Source: Deltaproteobacteria bacterium
GTDB taxonomy: Bacteria > Desulfobacterota_C > Deferrisomatia > Deferrisomatales > JACRMM01
NCBI GenBank assembly: GCA_016218905.1
Contig: JACRCS010000225.1
Coordinates: 1 to 17,961 of the forward strand
Length of the DNA stretch: 17,961 nucleotides
Direction: 5' to 3'
In this document: in pieces, positions 13,874 to 17,961 of the stretch
Layout of the letters: the number at the start of each line of letters is the position of its first letter
How positions within the stretch are numbered: position 1 is the first letter of the stretch
Made by a program: the position numbers and the translations under genes
The notes under the pieces: model-generated
What the model was told of the DNA's origin: nothing
Seen by the model: only the letters and a program-made list of their open reading frames with translations
Databases searched by the model: none

Positions 13874-14674
13874 ATGGCTTCCGCGCCCTGGAAGATCAGC
13901 CGATATCAGGACGGCGCATTCGGACCTGCCGACGTGATGGTCGTCGAGGAACTGCCCCTCACCCTCTACGCCAACGGCGAGGAGGTGGTGACGCTCCTCA
14001 CCCTGGGCGACAACCTCCTCGAACTCGCGCTCGGCTTCCTCCGGTCGGAGGGCTTCTTCTCGGAACGCGAGGAGGTGCTGGGGTGGGAGGAGGAGCCCGG
14101 GATCGTTCGGGTGCGTCTGGCCCGGGATCCGGGCCTCATCCGCAAGCTCATGGAGAAGCGGACCGTCACGACGGGTTGCGGGAAGGGCACGACCTTCTAC
14201 TCGGCGCTCGACGCCTTGCGGCTTCGGCCGGTGGAGTCGCCGCTGAAGCTCTCGTCCGAGGCGATCCTGGCCAGGATGAACGACCTCCAGCAGCGGTCGG
14301 ACCTCTACCGCTCCACCGGCGGGACCCACAACGCGACGCTGGCGGACGAGGACCGGACGCTCCTCTTCCGCACCGACATCGGAAGGCACAACGCCGTCGA
14401 CATGATCAGCGGGCGCGCCTTGCTGGACGGCATCGACTGCACTCACGCCGCGCTGCTGACTACCGGCCGCGTCTCTTCCGAGATCCTGCTCAAGGTGGCG
14501 AAGATGCGCATCGGGATCCTCATTTCGCGGTCGGCCCCCACGGCCCTGGCCCTTCGGCTGGCCGAGGAGGTCGGCGTCACGGTCGTCGGCTACGTGCGGG
14601 GCGGCCGATTCAACGTCTACACCCACCCGCGTAGGGTCGAGGGTGCGGAGCATTCGGGAGGTTGCGATGAATAA
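13874..14674 (+). CDS. fdhD: Formate dehydrogenase accessory sulfurtransferase FdhD
   Basis: This 266-residue protein transfers sulfur from IscS to the molybdenum cofactor of formate dehydrogenase, making the enzyme active. Family features are VVEELPLTLYANGEEV at the N-terminus, the sulfur-transfer site at 98-105, TGGTHNATL (128-136), RTDIGRHNAVD and TTGRVSSEILLKVAKM. In E. coli FdhD the site is CxxC (C121, C124). Here it is Cys102-Gly-Lys-Gly105, so only the first cysteine remains, as in a subgroup of FdhD proteins with a CGxG form. The start has an AAGAAGGA site. It overlaps the dksA start by eight bases. Its placement after selB fits a selenocysteine-containing formate dehydrogenase. Confidence 0.92.
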   Translation: MASAPWKISRYQDGAFGPADVMVVEELPLTLYANGEEVVTLLTLGDNLLELALGFLRSEGFFSEREEVLGWEEEPGIVRVRLARDPGLIRKLMEKRTVTTGCGKGTTFYSALDALRLRPVESPLKLSSEAILARMNDLQQRSDLYRSTGGTHNATLADEDRTLLFRTDIGRHNAVDMISGRALLDGIDCTHAALLTTGRVSSEILLKVAKMRIGILISRSAPTALALRLAEEVGVTVVGYVRGGRFNVYTHPRRVEGAEHSGGCDE

Positions 14675-15017
14675 GGAGAAGCTCGACGAGTTTCGGCAGA
14701 CGCTCCTCGCGCTGCGACGAGACGTCGCCGGTGGAGTCACCATGCTCCGGGAACAGGGGGTCGCGCTCGGCACCGACGGCACCCAGGACATGGCCGACGA
14801 CGCCGCGAATACCTACACCCGGCAGATGCTCCTCGGGATGAGCGAACGAGAGCGGAGGAACCTGAGGGAGATCGACGCCGCCCTCGACCGCATCGACGAG
14901 GGGACCTACGGGGTCTGCGAGGAGTGCCAGGAGCCCATCAGCGAGGCGCGGCTGAAGGCGCTGCCGTACGCCACGTTGTGCGTCGACTGCAAGGCGGACC
15001 GGGAGGCCCCGCCGTGA
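14667..15017 (+). CDS. DksA/TraR-family transcription regulator
   Basis: This 116-residue protein binds in the secondary channel of RNA polymerase and, with ppGpp in classical DksA, changes promoter output. The N-terminal coiled coil (2-70) has a tip with DMADDA (41-46), which fits the DxxDxA motif that is essential in DksA. The C-terminus has a zinc finger with Cys84, Cys87, Cys105 and Cys108 (CEECQEPISEARLKALPYA before CVDC). All functional features are present. I chose ATG 14667, with GGGAGG (14656-14661), rather than the GTG-type extension to 14643. It overlaps fdhD by eight bases, so the two are co-translated. A short four-cysteine DksA of this size is common outside Enterobacteria. Confidence 0.88.
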   Translation: MNKEKLDEFRQTLLALRRDVAGGVTMLREQGVALGTDGTQDMADDAANTYTRQMLLGMSERERRNLREIDAALDRIDEGTYGVCEECQEPISEARLKALPYATLCVDCKADREAPP

Positions 15018-15025
15018 GGCCTCCC
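15001..15025 (+). promoter_or_regulatory. Hairpin across the DksA stop codon
   Basis: GGGAGGCC (15001-15008) and GGCCTCCC (15018-15025) are perfect 8-base inverted repeats around a 9-base loop that includes the stop codon (15015-15017). No T-tract follows. It may weaken read-through or affect translation of the next gene 35 bases on, but it could also be chance in GC-rich DNA. Confidence 0.45.
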
Positions 15026-15051
15026 ACCCCGGGGCGCGACGCCCTCGAGAG

Positions 15052-16359
15052 GTGACCGTGTTCGGGAAGTGGGCGCAAGCGGCCCTCGTCGCGGTTCTGG
15101 TGGTGCTCGCCTACCTCTTCACCCTGAACCCGGGGCAGGTGGACTTTCGCCTCTCCCCCGGCGCCAGCGTCAGGGCGAGTCTCGCGCTGCTCCTCCTGCT
15201 GACCTTCGTCGCCGGCTTCGGCGTCGCCTTCCTCCTCGGCGCCTTCCGCGAGGCTTTCCAGTCCTTCTCCTTCTGGCGAAGACTTCGCGGGCACCAGCGC
15301 CGGAGCGAGGCCCACCGGCTCCTCGAATTGGGCCGCAGCGAGGCCGTCGCGGGCCGGGCGCGCGCGGCCGCACAGTTGTTTCGGAAGGCCCACCGGAAGC
15401 TGCCGGAGGAGGGGGCCATCGGTCTCGAGCTCGCCCGGGCGGAGTGCCGTGAGGGAGACTTCGCCTCCGCGGAGAAGAGGCTCTCGGCCCTCCTCGCGGA
15501 CGACCCGGGAAACGCCGAGGTCCACGCCGCCCTCCTGGACACGGCAAAGCGGCAAGGAGACGACGACGCACAGCGTTCCGTCCTGACCCGCTGGCTCGGG
15601 GCCGATCCCGAGTTCCTCCCGGCCCTCCGGGAGCTGAGGGACCTCAACCGCCGGCTGGGCCGATGGGCCGAGGCGCTGGAGCTCCAAGAGAAGATCCTGG
15701 CGCGCACCCGCGGCAAGGGGGCGGTCGCGGGGGAGAAGCGGGCGCTGGCGGAGTGCCTCTTCCGTTCGGCCAAGGACCGGCCGCCGGCCGACGCGCAGGC
15801 AGCGCTCAAGAGGGCCATCGAGGCCGATCGGGACTTCGCTCCGGCCTACGCGGCTCTCGGAGACGCGCTCCTCGCGTCCGGAGACGACCGCGGAGCGGCC
15901 GACGCGTGGCTCCAGGGCTACCGCGAGACCGGACGGGCGGGGCTCCTGCTGAAGCTCGAGGGATTTCGCACCCGCCGGGGGGAGGCGGAGGAGATGCTGG
16001 CGTTCTACCGGAAGCAGGGCCGCAAGGACCGGGCCGCGGCGCTCCTCCGGGCACGGCTCCTCGTCAGCCTGAACCGGCCGGAGGAGGCGCTCCAAGCCGT
16101 GCAGGAAGCGCCGGAGGCCGCGTCCAGCGCGCTCGGCAGGTGGCTGGAGGGAGAGGCCTCTTTCCGGCTACGGGCGTACGACGGCGCGGCGCGCTCGTTC
16201 CGCCGGAGCCTCGACGCCGAGGACGGTCCCCCGCCCCTGGCCTTCGCCTGCCGGTCCTGCGGCCGGAGCGCCAGGGCCTGGTCGGAAGCCTGCTCCTCCT
16301 GCGGCGCCTTCGACACGCTGGAGCTCCAGCCGGGGCAGCTGCCGCCGAGCGCGGGCTAG
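15052..16359 (+). CDS. LapA-LapB-like fused lipopolysaccharide assembly protein
   Basis: This protein of 435 residues has two N-terminal membrane helices (about 6-24 and 43-63) joined by NPGQVDFRLSPGASV, like the LapA/DUF1049 family. A long TPR region follows (about 85-390), then a C-terminal rubredoxin-like zinc ribbon with Cys400, Cys403, Cys414 and Cys417 (CRSCG...CSSCG), like LapB (YciM). In E. coli LapA and LapB are separate adjacent genes that help regulate LPS synthesis by controlling LpxC through FtsH and organise its assembly at the inner membrane. Here the two parts are one polypeptide. The start may be GTG 15052 or GTG 15058; GAGAGG at 15047-15052 fits the second better. The TPR repeats are degenerate. 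It follows the dksA-type gene and ends ~220 bases before gpmI. Confidence 0.8.
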   Translation: MTVFGKWAQAALVAVLVVLAYLFTLNPGQVDFRLSPGASVRASLALLLLLTFVAGFGVAFLLGAFREAFQSFSFWRRLRGHQRRSEAHRLLELGRSEAVAGRARAAAQLFRKAHRKLPEEGAIGLELARAECREGDFASAEKRLSALLADDPGNAEVHAALLDTAKRQGDDDAQRSVLTRWLGADPEFLPALRELRDLNRRLGRWAEALELQEKILARTRGKGAVAGEKRALAECLFRSAKDRPPADAQAALKRAIEADRDFAPAYAALGDALLASGDDRGAADAWLQGYRETGRAGLLLKLEGFRTRRGEAEEMLAFYRKQGRKDRAAALLRARLLVSLNRPEEALQAVQEAPEAASSALGRWLEGEASFRLRAYDGAARSFRRSLDAEDGPPPLAFACRSCGRSARAWSEACSSCGAFDTLELQPGQLPPSAG

Positions 16360-16408
16360 TCGGGCAAGTATCCGGTGGGGAATAGCGGCTAGGTCCAGGC
16401 TTTGGTGT

Positions 16409-16514
16409 CATGGGACTTATGGGAAGTATGGGAATTATGAGAGTATGAGAGTTATGGGAATAGGAGCCGGGGTTCTTTTCCCATAACTCCCATTATTCCC
16501 ATTACTCCCATAAC
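16409..16514. repeat. Iterated ATGGGA palindromic element
   Basis: The left part (16409-16460) iterates TATGGGA-type units of about ten bases, and the right part (16478-16514) iterates the reverse complement TCCCATTA. GTTATGGGAA (16451-16460) pairs perfectly with TTCCCATAAC (16478-16487) around a 17-base loop; the rest pairs imperfectly. The AT-rich base content differs from the flanking genes. Role unknown; it may be a dispersed repeat. Confidence 0.75.
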
Positions 16515-16537
16515 GTAAAGGCCACCAACACCTTTAC
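16515..16537. repeat. Short hairpin before gpmI
   Basis: GTAAAGG (16515-16521) and CCTTTAC (16531-16537) form a perfect 7-bp stem with a 9-base loop. It lies in the gpmI leader, 40 bases before the ATG. It is not followed by a U-tract, so a terminator call is weak. Confidence 0.45.
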
Positions 16538-16576
16538 TTCACCAGCTCCTAGCTCCTCCGCGGAGAAAGGAACCGA

Positions 16577-17961
16577 ATGCGGCCCGTCGCCCTGATCGTG
16601 CTCGATGGTTGGGGTTACCGCCCCGACGGCGACGCTTCCAACAACGCCATCCTCCAGGCCAGAACGCCCCGGCTGTCGGCGCTCCAGCGGGACTACGCCT
16701 TCACGACCCTGAGCGCCTCGGGTCTCGACGTGGGCCTCCCGGCGGGCCAGATGGGCAACTCCGAGGTCGGGCACCTGAACCTGGGCGCCGGCAGGATCGT
16801 CTACCAGGACCTGACCCGCATCAACCTCGCCATCGAGAACGGAACCTTCTTCGAGAACCCGGTGCTCCTCGACGCCTTCCGCCGGGTTGGGGAAGCGGGA
16901 AGTGCCCTCCACTTCATGGGCCTCCTCTCCGACGGAGGGGTCCACAGCCACCAGCGACACCTCTACGCGCTCCTGGAGCTCGCCCGCCGTTCCGGCGTCG
17001 AAAGGGCGTTCGTGCACGCGTTCCTCGACGGCCGCGACACGCCGCCCCAGAGCGGACGCGAGTACGTTGCCGCGCTCGAGGAGGTCCTGGCAGACGTCGG
17101 CTACGGCCGGACCCTGGAGGGGGGCGTCGCCACCGTCACGGGGCGGTTCTACGCCATGGACCGCGACACCCGGTGGGAGCGGGTCGAGAAGGCCTTCCGC
17201 GCCGTCTGCTGCGGCGTCGGGATCCCTGCCTTCGGCGCCGTCCAGGCGGTGGAGGAGGCCTACGCCGCGGGCGAGACCGACGAGTTTGTCGTCCCCCGGG
17301 TCGTCTTCGGCCTCCAGGGCCGCCCCATCGGCACGATGGCCGGCGGGGACACGATCGTCTTCTTCAACTTCCGGGCGGACCGGGCGAGGGAGCTCACCCG
17401 CGCCTTCACCCAGGAGCGCTTCTCGGGCTTCGACGCCTCGCCGAGGCCGCGTCTCTCGTCCTTCGTCACCTTCACGCAGTACGACGAGGCCTTCGACCTT
17501 CCCATCGCCTTCCCCCCGGTGAGGCTCACGAACATCCTGGGGGAAGTCTTCTCCCGGGCGGGGGCGAGGCAGCTCCGGATCGCCGAGACGGAGAAGTACG
17601 CCCACGTCACCTTCTTCTTCAACGGGGGCGAGGAAGAGCCGTTCCCGCGCGAGGAGCGGATCCTGATCCCCAGCCCGCGGGAGGTGGCGACGTACGATCA
17701 GAAGCCGGAGATGAGCGCCTTCGGCGTTCGGGACCGCCTGGTGCAGGAGATCCGGGAGCGGCGGCCGGACGCCATCGTGGTGAACTTCGCGAACCTGGAC
17801 ATGGTGGGTCACACGGGCCTCCTGCCGGCGACCGTCCGCGCGGTGGAAGCGGTGGATGCATGCGTCGGAGACGTTGTGGACGCCCTGCGGGAGAAGGGGT
17901 ACGCGGCCATCGTGACCGCCGACCACGGCAACGCCGAGGAGATGTGGGACGCCGAGTCGGG
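16577..17961 (+). CDS. gpmI: 2,3-bisphosphoglycerate-independent phosphoglycerate mutase (partial, cut by window end)
   Basis: This glycolytic enzyme interconverts 3- and 2-phosphoglycerate with two manganese ions. The visible 461 codons of about 510 include LIVLDGWG (6-13), [17 protein letters not shown] with the phospho-Ser62, [36 protein letters not shown] and the final metal site DHGNAEEM near the window edge. The ATG at 16577 is preceded by GAAAGGA. The frame runs off the right edge with no stop, so the C-terminus is not seen. All catalytic motifs seen are intact. It is separated from the LapA-LapB-like gene by about 217 bases with repeats, so it may have its own promoter. Confidence 0.93.
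   Translation, partial: MRPVALIVLDGWGYRPDGDASNNAILQARTPRLSALQRDYAFTTLSASGLDVGLPAGQMGNSEVGHLNLGAGRIVYQDLTRINLAIENGTFFENPVLLDAFRRVGEAGSALHFMGLLSDGGVHSHQRHLYALLELARRSGVERAFVHAFLDGRDTPPQSGREYVAALEEVLADVGYGRTLEGGVATVTGRFYAMDRDTRWERVEKAFRAVCCGVGIPAFGAVQAVEEAYAAGETDEFVVPRVVFGLQGRPIGTMAGGDTIVFFNFRADRARELTRAFTQERFSGFDASPRPRLSSFVTFTQYDEAFDLPIAFPPVRLTNILGEVFSRAGARQLRIAETEKYAHVTFFFNGGEEEPFPREERILIPSPREVATYDQKPEMSAFGVRDRLVQEIRERRPDAIVVNFANLDMVGHTGLLPATVRAVEAVDACVGDVVDALREKGYAAIVTADHGNAEEMWDAES

Noticed and set aside
11502..13937. An 811-residue plus-strand frame
   Set aside because: It is out of frame with selB and crosses rsmE and the GTGGAC repeat; its Arg/Gly/Pro-rich product has no motif.
16409..16514. 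CRISPR array or telomere-like repeat
   Set aside because: Units are only about ten bases, there are no spacers, and orientation flips at the centre, so it is a palindromic repeat.

Overview
The window is high-GC DNA from a Gram-negative bacterium. Signs of this are a LapA/LapB-type LPS-assembly protein, an outer-membrane beta-barrel protein, a sigma-54 type promoter and a C-terminal VPLP/PEP-CTERM-type sorting signal. Gene content (UbiD-family decarboxylase of about 600 residues, SelB and FdhD for selenocysteine-dependent formate dehydrogenase, DksA, LapB, GpmI, zinc-ribbon acidic protein) fits a deltaproteobacterial (Desulfuromonas/Geobacter-like or Myxococcota-like) or Acidobacteriota-like uncultivated lineage. 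The sequence alone does not settle which.

Positions 1-3144 look like an unstable, accessory stretch. It opens with the 3' end of a group II intron (domains V and VI), then a small palindrome. Next comes a three-gene plus-strand set: an HMA_2-like small protein, an EcsC-like membrane protein and a DUF5132-like one-helix protein. After these are a 5' fragment of a TumA/HVO_A0114-like antitoxin that stops inside a nested palindrome, and a minus-strand secreted protein with a VPLP-type sorting signal, its own sigma-54 promoter and its own terminator. The last 27 codons of a PhoB/OmpR-type response regulator follow. The histidine kinase behind that remnant (3147-4901) is intact and PhoR-like but has lost its regulator and any visible promoter.

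Positions 4923-9572 hold a minus-strand block read from right to left: ubiD-type decarboxylase (quinone biosynthesis), long-form serine acetyltransferase (cysteine biosynthesis), an outer-membrane beta-barrel protein, a secreted YidD-like protein and a TPR/membrane protein. The last three overlap each other. Positions 9687-11661 hold a plus-strand Nudix hydrolase converging on a minus-strand pair, rsmE followed by a zinc-ribbon protein with an acidic repeat tail.

Positions 11932-16359 hold a plus-strand cluster: selB, fdhD, a DksA/TraR-type regulator and a single protein that joins LapA-like membrane helices to a LapB-like TPR and zinc-ribbon body. selB and fdhD together point to a selenocysteine-containing formate dehydrogenase elsewhere in the genome. 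The window ends inside gpmI (phosphoglycerate mutase).

The most interesting non-coding signal is a set of intergenic elements near 1234-1295, 10822-10890, 11737-11812 and 16409-16514. Short units, of about 8-10 bases in the clearest cases, are iterated in one direction and then in the reverse complement, giving long imperfect hairpins. The unit sequence differs at each place. No CRISPR array, tRNA, rRNA or intact transposase was seen.
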